Positions 12,310 to 26,498 of a DNA stretch of 64,000 nt are shown piece after piece. Position numbers and translations under genes: made by a program. Within the stretch, counting starts at the first letter, position 1, and each line of letters opens with the position of its first letter. Source of the stretch: Ifrita kowaldi (taxonomy: Eukaryota; Chordata; Aves; Passeriformes; Cinclosomatidae); NCBI GenBank assembly GCA_013398055.1, contig VZRS01009720.1:310001-374000 (forward strand), given 5' to 3'. The notes under the pieces are model-generated. The model did no database searches. It had not been told where the DNA came from and was given only the letters and a program-made list of their open reading frames with translations.

Positions 12310-12580
12310 CTGTTCCCAAGCGTTGAACCGCTGGAAACTCGTGCGGTGCCCCGTGGCCTCGGAGCCCCCTGGGATTTGCCCAGGAGCGCGAATTCCCCGG
12401 GCTGGGAAGGCCCCGGGCAGGTGGCCGCTCGCCGTGCTCCGGAGCGGAGCGCGCTGTGCCGCGGGGCCGCTCCCGGTCAGCACCAGGGACAGGGCGGCGG
12501 CGCGGGCGGCACCGGCCCCACTGCGCGGGCCCGGGGCGAAATCCCCGCAGTGAGGGGCCGAAAGCGCCGCTTGGGCCGGG
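12310..12580. promoter_or_regulatory. second CpG-rich block upstream of LDB3
   Basis: A dense CpG and GC-rich stretch with repeated GGGCC, GCGCGG and CCCCGGGC words. After removing the false duplication it lies about 0.4-0.5 kb beyond the first island on the side away from LDB3. It may be an outer part of the LDB3 promoter, an alternative start, or a promoter firing toward the plus strand. Open frames on both strands here are explained by composition. Confidence 0.45.
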
Positions 12581-15500
12581 ATAAACACAGCGATGGAATC
12601 GCTGAAATGCACAACCCTTTTGAGAACTTTCTCCGCTCCAGCCTGCTTAAAGGGATCACAGTTCGGGTTTAGTTTCTTGTCTTATGGAACCTCAGATCCC
12701 TTTACACTTTAAGTACTGACTGTGGTACACATCAGATGGGCTGTTTTGGTCCAATACACAGGATGCATAGACAAGGCCAGGAAAAATTGATCTAAATTAT
12801 TTCTGTATTTATATTTGGTCAAAATTAATATTCATATGGATTGTGACTTAATGGTAGTTGCAAAAATACTCCACTGACAAGTTGGCTTATATCTCCAAAG
12901 GAAACATTTTGCATCTTGTGATGAGGTGAGCAACCTCATAAAGTAGCTTACTTGGTGATTTAGGCTGGAAAACATGATCCAGATGGTGCGAAATTATGTT
13001 TATTTCATGATGTTCTGTTAGATAATCCCATTCTGTGTGTGATAGAAAAAATCATACTTAGATTTAAGGACTTACACCTGAACCTTTCCAAGGCCTTCAA
13101 TAACCTGATTTTCTGCTCCCTGGTAAAAGTATCAGCAAGGATGACTGGGAATTGCACAATAATCCTATTCTGATAAGGGGTAGATCAGTTTTGGTCCAGA
13201 CTTTGTTTTTGTTTGAAACAGGTTGAAATACACTAGCTTGTAGATTTCTCAACAGGTCACTCAAGGCCAGGGAACTTGAAAGTATGAGAGCTCTACCTGC
13301 TTAGCACTCTCTAAGAGAGCCTGCAGGCTTATTCCCAGAAGTCTGTGCCTGTCATTTGGAGGGACAAAATCCTCTGTCCCATTTTTCTAGAAAGCACTAG
13401 TGACAGTATTAAACTTGTATTTTAAATGATGGTTCAGAAGTATGTTGCTTACCTACCAGTGGCCTTGGAATAGTTCCCTGAAACACCTTCAGGGTCATCA
13501 CTTCATACAAAAAACTGAGCACTGAGACTACACTGGCTAGGCCATCTTGTGCAAACAATCCTATTTGCTTTCTGCAAAGTAGCTTACTGATAGATTTAGC
13601 TGTCTGTTTTCCTCAGTGACTCACTCAGTGTGATTTGCTTTTGACCCATGAGTTTCATTCCAGCCTGGGCAATTTCCTTTACTGGAAAATTCAGATAGTT
13701 CTGTCAGGGCTAATTTTCTGCAAGTCTTTCTCCTAGTCCTCTACCCTTTCTCCTAATCACAGTCTGATCTCCCAAACTGTTTCGTCAGCTGTTCAGCCTC
13801 AGATCAGTCTCAGAAACATTGTTTTCCTTGTAAATAGGCCCCTCATTTTTAATAAACTTCTGCTGTATGTCTTCATTAGGGTTATGAGGTACTTTAGTAA
13901 GCTGTCTGCACAGTTTATTTGCAGTAATTTTAAACTGAAGGTGCGACCACCACGGATGGAAATTTAAAAGAATGATTGCTATCCAGCAAGGCTGGCCTCC
14001 TCAGCTACTGAGGGGCTCCTCACCAATGATGATGTTACGAAAATTAACAAGTAAAGTGCAGACACTGCAGCACAAAGTATGGATGGACTTTCTCCTGGGA
14101 TAATGCTTTTGACATCTCATCTCACTCCCTGCCCAGCTGAAGGAGTTCTGAGATCAGAAATAAACAAGTGATGAGTGTGGCTTTCTGAAAGCCTCTACAG
14201 AGGAACAAGTAATTGGGAAGAAGATACTGCCTCTGGTTTGGATGGGCTATGTAGGTGTTATTTCTCTGTGGCAACACTGATGTGACTGTTAAGACAGAAG
14301 TGCTAACATTCAGAGGAGTGCAGATCTGGCCTGCTTTTGTACTGTCATTTACCCAAACTGTAATAGTTCCAGTAAATGAGGCTGTTCCATTTGTGATTGC
14401 TTAGCTGGAACATGATTTTCCTAGTCCTTTGCACATGCTGTGTAAGGGGTCAGGAGAGTCAGTGGCTTGTTCCGTCTGTCACTGGCAAATAAATGGGCAA
14501 TTTGCAAAACAGCTCACAGTTTTCACTTCCCTTCTGACAAAAGACTGGGAGGAATTTTTTTAAAATTAGGACTACAGGTATGTCCAGTTAACAGTCTGAT
14601 TCATGTGGGTTTGTGTTCTGGCACTGGCAAAAAAGCTGCCAAAGGAATCTAATACTTTGGATATCCACAATTATTTTGTTTTGCAGAAATTTTATAGAAA
14701 ATCTTAGGAACATGTAGAAAGCACAGCTCAGATGAGGATCTTCTTTTTAGTTACTCTTCTTGAGTAATTTTACCCTTATAAAACAGAGGTTCATCATTCC
14801 CATTTTCAGTCTTACCTTAATTTTGGAGGCTTCCTAGTGTTGCCCACATACAAGAGCAAACAAACATGCAAACAAAATAATCAAAAGGTGAAGCTGTTAC
14901 ATAGAGTTCAATAGAACATTGTGAATTGCAATTCTAGAGTGTTGCTCAAACATAAAAAAAAGAAGGCTGTCCACATGGCAACCTCCTTGGACTGTTCCTG
15001 TCATTTCCCTGGGCTGTATTATTAGCATAACATTCCTGGTACAGGATGAAAGCACAGTAATGGCAGTAGGTAATTCAGGAGCGACTGTCAGCAGCATGAA
15101 ATGCTGCTTGACTTATAACCCACGCCACTTTCATGCTAAATTTGGGCTAATCTGGCCCCAAAATGTCAGCACAAAAATCTTGTGCACTGATTTTAGACAG
15201 AAGAAAAGCTGGAATTCTCTTAAAAATTAGTATTTTCAGTTAGTTTGGCTAAATAAATGTTGGCCTCTTAATTCTAACTCACTGTTTAACTGTAAATATT
15301 CAGCTGTAAATGCAGGCTCTTTGTATAAAGGGAAAGGTGAATCTCTTCCCACTTGTTTCCCGTGGTATCTCTGTGCATCTCTCCATTGAAGATTTACTAA
15401 CCCATCATTGCATATTTCTTACAACAGGCACTGTTAATCTTCTGTTTGAGTATGCAAAACCTTCCTGAATGTGCCTTGCAGCACTCCAAGAGTAAATGAA

Positions 15501-18500
15501 ATGGCCTTTTACAGATAATCTTGGTTACTGCACTAAATTGAATTGCCCAACTCACAGAAGGAGTTAATGCCGTATTCTGACTCAGAACTGCCTGCCTTTG
15601 ATATTTACCACAAAGCAGTGTCAGCTGAGTACCAGTCTTGTTCATTTTGGTTACTTGGTGCCTTGATCTGATGATTTGTTCAGTTGAGCCCATTGATTTA
15701 TCAAAGCAGTTTTCATAGGGACATCTGCAGGCTGGGGTAATCTTTGCTGAGGAAACGGTGAGCTAAGCTTAACTTAGCTGCTGCTGGAGCCTATGTTTTT
15801 CTTCAAAGGGTAGCACCTTGGTGCCCAACCTTGAAGAAAGATCTTGGTGGTCAGGTGCTAAATTTACAGCTCACTAGACGGTAACTGAGCAATCAGCTCC
15901 GTCCTTGCACAATGTTTTCATGCAGTAAGCAGAATGAAGGACTAGTAAAGAAAGGCACACCATGTCAAAAAAATGTTCTAGGCCACATGTGTACAATCAC
16001 AATAAGTAAAATAAATCAATTTATTTTGTAGCTTTATTGGCAGTTTCAGTAATTCAAAGTTTGTTTAGGGTCAGCTAAGCTTTCCAACTGAGTTTCAGTG
16101 GGCTAGGGGAGGACAAGTGGGATACAAATTCCGGATCCTATTGTATAAGTAACCTGTTTCGATTCCCCCATTGTTTAAGACAGTGCATGAGTTAACAAGA
16201 ATAGAGCTCCCAGACACATCAACAGGAATGTCTTATTCTTTATTTCATTTTTGTAATTTTGTTCCTCAGCCCTTTCCTTTACATGCTGGGTATGAGTTGT
16301 AGAGGGAACGGAATAAAAGCTTTGGTGATGAGCTTTTTTCTTCTTATGAGCTCTTTCAAGTTTAGATCAAGTAAACTGGTAACAGTCAAATTTTACTGAA
16401 GTCAAATAATTCTCCTGGAACCAAGCCACTAGCTCTTGGAAGGAGGAAGCAGAGAAAGACAAGTGCCTGCAAGTTAGTCACATGTTGAAACAGAAACATT
16501 GTGGGGTCCTGTTGACTTGTCAAATCAACCAACATTTTGAGTGTAATTTGGTGTAACTTGCACTGTGTATGTAATAGCTGTGAGTATTGCATTTGGGACT
16601 TCTGAAGATTTTCAGTCGCTGAAGTTGAATTGAATGTCCTTTGGACTACCAGAATCCTTTCTCACATCTCTGTCTCCTATCCTGAGAGATGCAAAACTGG
16701 AGAATAAATACTAGTATTGTGAAAATCTTAAGCAAGTAGTCACAAAGACAAAGGGCTTAGTGGGGGATGTTGCTTTACTGCCTCTGGACTTTCTGGTTTT
16801 TAACTGAAAAATTCAGAACTGATTTATGATCCACATGAAGTTGTTTAATTGCCATGATTTTCTGTTCAGAGAATTCCCCTTAAATAGTGGATGAGAAACT
16901 CAGTTTCCATTAGCATCCACCTTGTATGGCTGAATTTTCTGAACCCTTTTGCTGTAAGTTTTTACTGGTATCATGCCATTCCTACTTGTATGGCTGTTCT
17001 GGTAACACATCTGGCCTTGACTATCTTTTGGCTAAAGAAATGCCCTGGTCCTAAATGCCAAATCCTGGGTTTCCCAGAAATGGCTTTCAGTGATGCTGGA
17101 CAGTTAGCTGTGTTACTTTGAAAACTCCTGCAGTAATTTTATTTTTGAAAGCTGGATTTCAGGCAGCTCACACTGTTGCCATGTTCACGAACTGCTCTAA
17201 TATGCAATTGTCTTTGTACTGTGACCCAGCGAAAATGGGGCAGGTTCAGCTGTGATGGGACTCTTTCTATTTCAGGAAACAGCACAATGAAGGGAAGCTG
17301 CAAGGTGCAGCTCTGTAACATGTGCTGTGGCCTCCTTAGCCCTGTCTCTGGAATCATTATGGTCTGGCTTCTGTATGTGAGGAAAATCAAGGATTCAGTG
17401 AAAGGAGCAAGGAGAAATCTGACACAAGATGGTAACTCTGAGTCCCTTTTCTGGCCCACAAACAGAAAGAGAATATGCCTGTTTCATATGAAGTTACTGT
17501 TTTACAACATTTTTGGATTCCTTACTTTATTTGCAGTCAGTTTATTTTGATGCAGTGCTAATGGGTATCCTGAGTTGTGTTTTCTTACTTGTTTCCTTTG
17601 TCTTTGGTCATAGTCTACCATGACAGTTTGGGCTAAAACAAGAATTAAAGTGGGTGTGATTTGTTGAAATGGAGTTTCACATCACATTTCATGGAATTCA
17701 CATGGTTTTAATTCCTTCAGGTGAAAAAAAATTGTATCTACAGTGCCTAAAGTGAGCAGCTCTTTCTGTGTGAAACTTATTTCTCATCTAACTGAACATA
17801 ATGATCCTGAACCTGAAAGACTGGTGTGGCTTTTTCTTTTTCAGAGGAATGATTTTCAAAAGGAATGCATGCAGTGAATGTGATGAACCACCACGCTGCC
17901 TGATGCTACTACCCCAACTCTGTCCTTCATCAGATTAAGTTCTCTTCTTACTTCACTGAGCAGCAGCAGAAAGTGAGTTTTAACAAGTGCATCTGGAAAA
18001 CAGCACTTCAAATAAGATCTGTCAATACCCATTAAGGGCTGTGCCGTGTGCTTCTGTTACTCAGAGGCTTCAGCTGAGGACAGCAGCATCAAAAGGATTC
18101 ATGTTTTTAAATCACAGTTGGAGAGTTATTATAAGCCCAGACTCCCATCTGTTTTCATGTTAAGGTGGAGACATAGTTCCTTTAAAAGCCAGGAGAGAGC
18201 TGTGTTTAATTAATGCTGGTTTTGCCACCTGAGGGCATTGGGGCTGCTTGGAAGGGGGTACTGGAAGTGTGAAATACTGAAAACTAGAAGAAGATGGTGA
18301 TACTGCTGGGAGGGCTTGAAAGCAGGACTGTCCATGGGATAAGTGTCAAGGAATGCTCGACTGCAGGACCTGCCATGTAGAAGGGGGCTGAGTCCTGATC
18401 AGGAGATCAGGGTTTGAAAGGAAAGTGAGGTGAGAAACAGCTATTTTTTAGCAGCTTCATGGGAAGGGTAAGCAAGGGCCTTCCCTCTGGCCCTGTGGGT

Positions 18501-21120
18501 TAACTAGAGAAGAGTTGACTGTTCCCTCATTGCTGGAAGTAGGGAAAGTGAGAAGAATCTCTAAGAGATGTGGACTGAGCTGAGCAAGATTTCTGCAGTC
18601 TGCACAACAGGATGAACATGAGCAGTCACACTGGGAAAGAACTTGTAGATTCAGATCTGAAACTTTTTTTCAAAAAAAGAGAAAACCAATTTTTCTTAGT
18701 TTGTTTTTAAACCTCTCTTTCTTGTTTTCCTTTTTTTAAAAGATGAACTTGCATAGCATATCTAATATAGACAAATAAGGGAAGAGGTATTACTGAAAAT
18801 ACTGTCATATGTTCTGTTCTGTGGTTATGTGTTTACAACTATGACCAGTCAGTGTAGTGTATGTTAATACTGCTGGGACTCTGATGAGAACTGGTTTCCT
18901 CAAAGTCACAGGTCAGCACTGGGCAGTTACCTTGGAGAATCTGGCATGCTGTGATAACAGCCACGTGCTCCACCCACTAGAAATTCTTCTATAAGCTTTT
19001 AAGAGTATAGTCTTATTCTTGCCTTCTTTCCTTCCTTTCATGGCTGAGCCTTACAATGTTGTTAACAGTTCCTGGAGTTCAAGCTTTGATGAATTGCCCT
19101 ATTTTAAATCCTTTTATATTAATGGAGCTCTTTTGTGCATGAAAGTAGAAGTTGGTCCTGGAAGTGTAGCTCATGTCTGGACAGGGCAGAAACAACCATC
19201 TGATGTTCAGAGCAGGCTAAACTATACAGTGTTCTCTGATTTTCATTCTAGGCAATAGTCAGGAAAGTTTGTGGAAATTTTTTAAGTTTGATTTTGTAGT
19301 GCTTCATACTGTTTATGTTGCCCTTGTTTCCTGGATGACACTGCTAGTCAAGGATTCCCTTCTTCCATGAACAATTTCTGCCCCAGTAATTCTAGAGCAG
19401 AAAACCCTAAAAATGACTCTACCACCTGTTTGACTTTGCTCATTTCAAGGGACAAACATATATATTTCATGTAGGGCTTTTGATCAAAAACATGTACACA
19501 ATTGCATGCTACAAATTTTTCTTAGTTATGACTTACCAATAAAATGCCTGATTCTACTTCACTCATGTTACCTGTAAATAACTGAAGTCTGTGTGGTGGG
19601 CATCTGTAAATTATTTCTGATGAGAAAAAGAATTACTATGCACCCCTTATCCCCTTCAGTAACAATCTGTCTTTCATATGTAACAGTGTAGTTTAGATGT
19701 TTTGATAACAGTACAGTAAAGGAAGAAAATGTGAATAAAATAAATAGAAAAAAAATTATATTTCCAGTTGTGAATCTTGGAACAAACTGTAAAAGCTAGT
19801 TGAGAGTAGCCACATGATCATGAAGAGCATATTATCTCTATTTCACAGGTAGAAATACTGAGATATGAGAAGATTAGGTAGTTTTCCCAAGGTCACACTG
19901 ACAACATGGGAAAAAGAAAAAATAGAATCTTGAACTTCTGATTCAAACTTTTATTCAGTTTTTCAGGACTGTCATTCCTCCTCTTGGTAAGAGTTTGCTA
20001 TACCAAAGTGCTTGTTGCTTTCTACATCAAATCAAATTTGCAACTCAGCTCACCTATCAGTATTAACCTTGGCTTTAAAGAATCTGAAACTTAGAAAAAA
20101 TATTAATGTAAAGTTCCATGGAGATAGCAGCAAATACTAGTCTGGAAAAATATTTTTTAAATTCAGTAACTTCTACTACTGACCTAACATACCCTTAACT
20201 TCTTCATTTCACTTGTGTGTCCTGAGGGGTTGTGTAAATATTTATGCATATGATTAACTTTAGGCATCTGAAAAACTTAGTAAGAAAGCAGTTTTACCAG
20301 TTTTACAGCAAAGGGTGCATCTGGGTATGTGTAATGCATTTTTTGAAGTGCTGGGGCTTTTGAAGGAAATGCTGTTACATTAGAGGTACAGTCACTTTGT
20401 AACCTTTCAGGCATGGCACTGTGTGGAAGGGTATAGATCCTCCTTTCTATTTTTCCAGTCGGTGGAAAACATTGTAGCAATTGTAAGTATGCCCATAAGG
20501 GTCCCACAGCCTATTCAGGAAACGTTCCTCTATGGAACTTTACATTGGAGACCTCATCCTCAATGATGTAGTCTCAGATTTTTGTGTCTCTTTCCAAACC
20601 ATCTTCTTGTACACTTGTGGAAGTCACAGTGAAGTGAAAATGTTGAGGGAAATAAGCAATGGCTTTGCTTTTACATTGTGGGTAAAACATGCCCCACAAA
20701 AATTCCCCTTAGCAAGTTATTTACATAGGTGTCATGTTTATTTTTTTATGTGCATGATGAGCTTTACTCTCAGGTTATGTCTGTGCACTGGCACAGCTTA
20801 ACCAGAGCTGCAGCTCTCTCTTCTCTACACTATACCTAAGGCATGACTCAAGCCTGATGAAGTTACACATTCTACCTATCCTCCAAGTTACAATCAGCAT
20901 CAGAAGACCTACTTAGGCCATTTTTGCTATGCTTCTGCGTCATAGATCTGGTGGATTATGACTGAGTGTGGATTGCAGTAACCCAAATGAAAGTGGATCT
21001 TAAAAAGGTTCTCCCACATAAAGTCTCCTTGGCAAGGATTGATTAACATTTTCCTGAAAGTGATTGAAAGTATCTTTGGTACTAAATCTACATAAATACA
21101 GGTGTTTGTGTAAGTTTGAA

Positions 21121-21226
21121 AAGCAAAAAACCCCAAAGCAAAAAAAAAAAAAAAAAACCAAACCAAAAAAAACCAAAAAAACCCAAAAAAACCCCAACAA
21201 AACCCAAAACCAACAAAAAAACTAAA
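21121..21226. repeat. A/C-rich low-complexity tract
   Basis: About 100 bases, of which roughly 21140-21221 use only A and C on the plus strand, as irregular AAACC, AAAACCC and AAAAAAC units after an 18-A run. Overlapping lysine-rich (plus) and phenylalanine-rich (minus) ORFs are by-products. Confidence 0.9.
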
Positions 21227-24200
21227 CAGAAGGGTAGGGAAGAAAAGTTCACTCTGAAGAGGGGTGAATCCCTTCCCATTTTTTCACAGCCACTGGGGTA
21301 ATCCTACGATTTAACCCTGGTTTCTGGTGAATCCTAATTTTGAGAGCCAATTTCATTGCCAAAAGTGTTCGTAGGGTGATAGGCGAACCAACCACCATAA
21401 GCTGAGCTTTGTAGTCTAATGCCATGTGATTTTAACATCTCCGTATTCAGTGAGTGAGGATTTTCCTACACTGATGTGACTCTTTCAGCATTTGCTCTGC
21501 TCTGCAAGCTGGGTATATGGAATTCCTGTGCTGTGTCTCCAGCAGAGCCCTACTGCTGCCAGAACTGCTGTAACTAAAATAAATGTTTTCCTACAAAACA
21601 CAAAACAAATTTTTATAACTGGTTTGTATCAGACTGTTAAGGTTGGATTTGCTGTGGAGAAACTTTTCTGCCTTTATTAAGCTTACACTGATGATCTACT
21701 CAGTCTGTTCTCCTTAGAAGGGAGGTAAACAGGACAGCTTGTAAATCTTGTCAACTGTGAAGTTTGCATAAATTTGAAAATGAGCATTTAGGTTATAAAT
21801 TCGAGGGGGTAAGGGAGGTGCAGTAATCATTTAGTGCACAGGATCATGGCCCATGTCTATAGGTGCTAGGAATGACGCTAATAATTATTTGTTTTAAGAC
21901 TGCTTTTATATAAACCTATTCATAACATTCCTATGACATTAGCAACTACAAGGCTACAAACACAAGTGTTTGAACAGAGATACTTGTTCTCAGCCACTGA
22001 AATACCATTGTCTGATATTAACACGGCCTTGCAGTTAAGGGCTCTCTCTCAGTAGTGGTTTCAGCAGCAGAGACAGACAGGTGCCCTGCCAGAGTTACTG
22101 AGATGGCAGCGCCTTTCACCAAGGGATCAGAGGATGAGGGGACACGGCAGCACTTCTTGGGATGGCCTGAGGAGAAAATGGCACCAGCCACCATGAGGAC
22201 AATGGGCACACGTGGGAATGGTGACTTACCCATGTTACACCTAGAGCTCTAGAAACACCCAAAAAAGCATTGGATGTGTCTTTGTTTACTTCTGAATGTC
22301 ACACTTGCTGTGGGTTTTGCACATGACTTCAAGGAAAATACTGTTTGCTATTGTTTTACTTGAGAATGTGTGAACTGTCAATACTCAATGTCACATTCTG
22401 TTATGATACTTTTTAGGTGGTGGGTGTAAAAAAGTTTCCAAAAGTATGAAATGTGAATGTAACTTGGAAAACAAAGGGAGTCAGACCCTGGTTTTATGTG
22501 AAAATTGGAAAGATTGGCAACATGTGGCTGCTGCCTTATGCAGTCCTTCAGTCTTGGCTTGCAGCAGCCGTTCATTACACTGGCTCTTGGCACCTCCTTT
22601 GCACGTCCAGCAGTAGTGACCAATTGCTCAGCAGTTTTGCAAAATTGCTTGCATGATCAGACCAAACATTTTCACTGGTGACCTGAGCCTGAGTTTGTGC
22701 CCCCATGAACGGGCAGACCTTGTGTGTTAACTCCCATCACTGCTTGACACTGCTTTTGCCAGCAGCCTGCTCTGTGAACAGCTGCTGGAGTACAAAAGGC
22801 CAAAGGGAAGTGTCTCAGATTTGCCCTAGTCCTGTCACACTCCAAGTCGCTGGAACATGTCCAAGTGCATGGTAAACTACAGGCGGTCTCTGCAGAACAG
22901 CCTGTACAGTTGACTTTAAGTGAAACGTGAATCATCTCAGTCCTAAATTATTTTAATCCAATCAGTCATCTGTGTTGAAGGGTGTAAAGAGACAGCAAAC
23001 CCAAGAGAATGGCTGCCAAGTGGAGGATACAGGACACAAATAAATCTGCTAGGATGAGATGAAATATGAACTAATAATAATTTATTCCAAATGCTGCAGG
23101 GGTTACAGTGTGAACCACTTGTAGAGATATTCAGATGAGATTAATTTTGTAGGCTTTCCCCTGTATGATTTTTACAGACACAGCAGAGGTGAAGGAAGGC
23201 AAAGCTGTTAGCTACACAGAGAGTACACACAAGGGTTTTGAAGTGCTCACAAAGAAATTCTCCCTAATTAATATATGCTTTACAAGTCTCTTGTAAGTAG
23301 ATGAGCATGAACAGCTGTAGTTCTTTTTATAGATACAAACTAATCTCTAATACATGTTGGAGTTGAAGGATACAGAGAACAACATGCTGTGGATTCATAA
23401 AGCTCTTCTAGCCATGGAAGTATTCTTTTTATACCCTCTAAAAGTGGAAGGGAATGCAGAAGAGTGCGGGTATAGTCTTGAAGAATACTGCTTGGGACAA
23501 AATCGTGACTGGAGCAAAGGGTCTAGCTATTAGTGACACATATCATACACTCCTTGTTAACACATCAAACAGCACATGTGAGTTAGACCTATTTTCTTGA
23601 CAGGTTCAGTCTTTTCTGACCAATATGAAACAGGCAGCATTTGCTAATGTTTCTTCCCATCTTTTACTAGGGTCAACAGCCTCCATGACAAAGAAAGAAT
23701 TACATGTTTCATGCTTTTAAATATTTTTAAAAGCCTAAGCAGTAAGTCATAATAGAACTCCTTAGACTCAAGGAATATCTTTGAACACACTTCCTGTTTG
23801 AAGATGTTTTCTCTCTTCTTTCTCCTTATTGCTAGCTGTATATATTATCAGTTTAATATTGTCCTCTGCAGGGAGACAATATCCTGTTGTGGTAGGTGAA
23901 GGAAGAGACTCTAATAGCTCCTTTCCATCTCTAATGCCTATGATTTCATTTACACAAAAACACTGAGGATTTTGAACAGTGTGTTTCTTTTGGCAGTTTA
24001 TTACCAGCCTGAATGCCTCACTTTTTTTCATGATCTAGCATTTGACTGCTGCAGAAGTCGTTATCACCTTCATTTTTATTTTTAATAACCTTCCTTTTAA
24101 TAAACCTCAGTTTGACTTAAGTTTCCAGAAGTTTACTTCAAAACGATGCCCCAGACCTTCTGGAACCCACTGATTTTTTCCCCTCAAAGTAATAAGCTCA

Positions 24201-26492
24201 TTACATTTTTATTTGTTTTATGGCTTTTTCTGATGTGACATAGGGAAGAACTGATGTACTTAGGACAAAATGTCTTGCTGGGTTCCCTCCATCATGGCGG
24301 CCAAAGGGAGAACTGCTGGAGGGCCTATGGGGAAGAACTTTCAATAGCTCTTTGTGCCCTGTTCTTTTGGGCTCAGCCCCACTTTGGACTGACTATACCT
24401 CATAATTCTTGTGGCGTAGACTGATAGGAATTGCAAATGAATTTTGTCCATTTCTTCTTATGCACTAGAAGAGACACCAGGGAAAGGCTGAAAATCACTA
24501 TTGATAGAACTCTTTCCCTTCCCTTTCAGGGGAAAGAAGTACAATCTCGTGGATTTAGTCACTGTGGAAGAAAACCCTCAGCTATACAAATGCTGCTGTT
24601 TAGAGAAGGGGAAAATGAAAATGCCAAAGTAGGGATGATGTGGATTCCATACGTCTCTAGAACAACTATTTTTGGGGAACTAAACCTTCTCCTCCCAATA
24701 TTTTTTTTAGAAAAGCACATCAAAGGGTAAACAACTTTGAAGTATCAGAAAGCAGGTGTATTGACTTACCCATAAGCCATTTCAGTACAAACATTGCTTT
24801 GTACTCTGCATTCTTCTCATGAAACCTGCTAAAGGAAAGTCAGAAGGAGTTTCATAATAATCTCCTCTATCTCTGGGGAAGTTAGCTGAGAATGGGTTAA
24901 AATTGTCTCTTAAGCCACTGTTGGAAAAGAAGCTAAGTATGGAAAGGACCATAGCCTTGTCCTCAAGTGTTACTGCTTTCTCTTCCCCTGGTCTCAGAAA
25001 TTAAAATAAAGATCTGAGACCCCAAGTTACTGCTAAAGTGCATTGCCTTTCATTGGATTGTAGAAGAAAATGGGGGGAAATTTGTCATTAATGAGAGAAG
25101 GGAGCACCGACTGTGTATTTTAAGTTTACATTTGGTCGAGAAACTTAACAATAATGGAGAAACCATCTTCAGGAAATAATGTACATTTCCCCCCAAATTT
25201 CTCAGCTTTAGCTCTATAATAGCTTTGAAGTTAATACACTAAGTGAACAAAGCCAGTTTTGAATATCATACTTCCCTGCCCTCTCAGGTTAATCCTAGGA
25301 GGCTTCTAGGTAAGGTCTGTATAGTGATGGGAATATACATGAGCAGAGTAAAATCCAAATAAATTTTTTCATGAGCTGCATAAAGAAGAAATATTAAAAT
25401 TACAGTGTGACTCAGATCAAGATGTGATCCACTGGAGAGAGTTCTGATGCTGAAAAGGTCACTCCTTGTTTTTTTATCCTTGCTTGTCTTGTGCTGTGTC
25501 TTTGTAGAAGCATTTCAGACCAATCTAGGAAGTTATTCTGGTTTCAGCCAGTCCACAGCTGTTCCAGAGCTGTTGGCTAAGGTGATATTCTGGCTTGCAC
25601 CACTCACTTAACTGCTGGACTTCTTGTTCTGCTTGTGACTGTTGGACTTAGGGTACAGGAAACCAGAGGTGTATCTAGAAGGCAGCTCTACTCCTTGGAC
25701 ACTGCTGCATGTTATTGTAATACTGGGTATCTGGGCTGAAGATGATCCCTGATGAAAGTCTCCTTTTCTTTGTCCAATACTGTTCAGGCTCTCACCTTTC
25801 TAAAGGATGCAAAGATTTACAAGAAATGGACAACACAAACATCTACAAGGAGACCACATTGAATCATCTATAAAAAGGTGGCATGTATTTAGATACGCAC
25901 TTTGCTGCTTCCCATGGCTGACTCAAAAGCAAACTTAAGTGATGGAGGGAAAAGTAGATCTGAACTTCTTTTTTTAATATTTCATTAACAACTTATGAAA
26001 GAAAACCCCCCCTGTTAAACAATTTAATGCACTAAAGCATTAAAGACTTTGCAATTGCTAATTAAGAGCTGGTCTATTTTGATGAAAGACCAGGCTAATG
26101 ACAGCACATTTACCTATGAACAGAAATACTGTGAATGTGCTCAGATAGCCTATGAATTCAATCACGTAAGGAGTTTCTCCAGAAAGAGGGACTGCTTAGG
26201 GTCATTGGGCGAGAGTAATGTAAAATGTAGCATTAACAGCATGGATAGTTTGAAGGGGGAAGCAAACTACATAATGAGGTAAAAATTGAGGCAAAGATTA
26301 ATTAGCATTTTTTGACAATAAGCCATGTTAGCTGTCACTTGCACAGGACCAAAAAATCAGTTAGGATGGGGCTCACAATAGCTCATAAGAATCACTGCTA
26401 ACAATAAAGAGACAATTTAAGGTGGTTGTATTACATTGGGGTTAGTGCTGCAAAGATAAAACTGCCTTGTTTTCACCTATCGACTCTTTGCT

Positions 26493-26498
26493 TTTATT
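26493..26498 (-). terminator. OPN4: weak candidate OPN4 polyadenylation signal
   Basis: The plus-strand word tttatt reads AATAAA on the minus strand about 1.1 kb past the OPN4 stop codon. It was the nearest canonical hexamer I noticed. No downstream element was verified, and variant hexamers nearer the stop may be used instead. Confidence 0.2.

Noticed and set aside
17176..17550. 124-codon plus-strand ORF with hydrophobic segments
   Set aside because: No family resemblance, no promoter or splice context, and an overlapping 106-codon frame on the opposite strand.
21116..21301. Lysine-rich ORF and opposing phenylalanine-rich ORFs
   Set aside because: They are translations of the A/C-rich simple tract.
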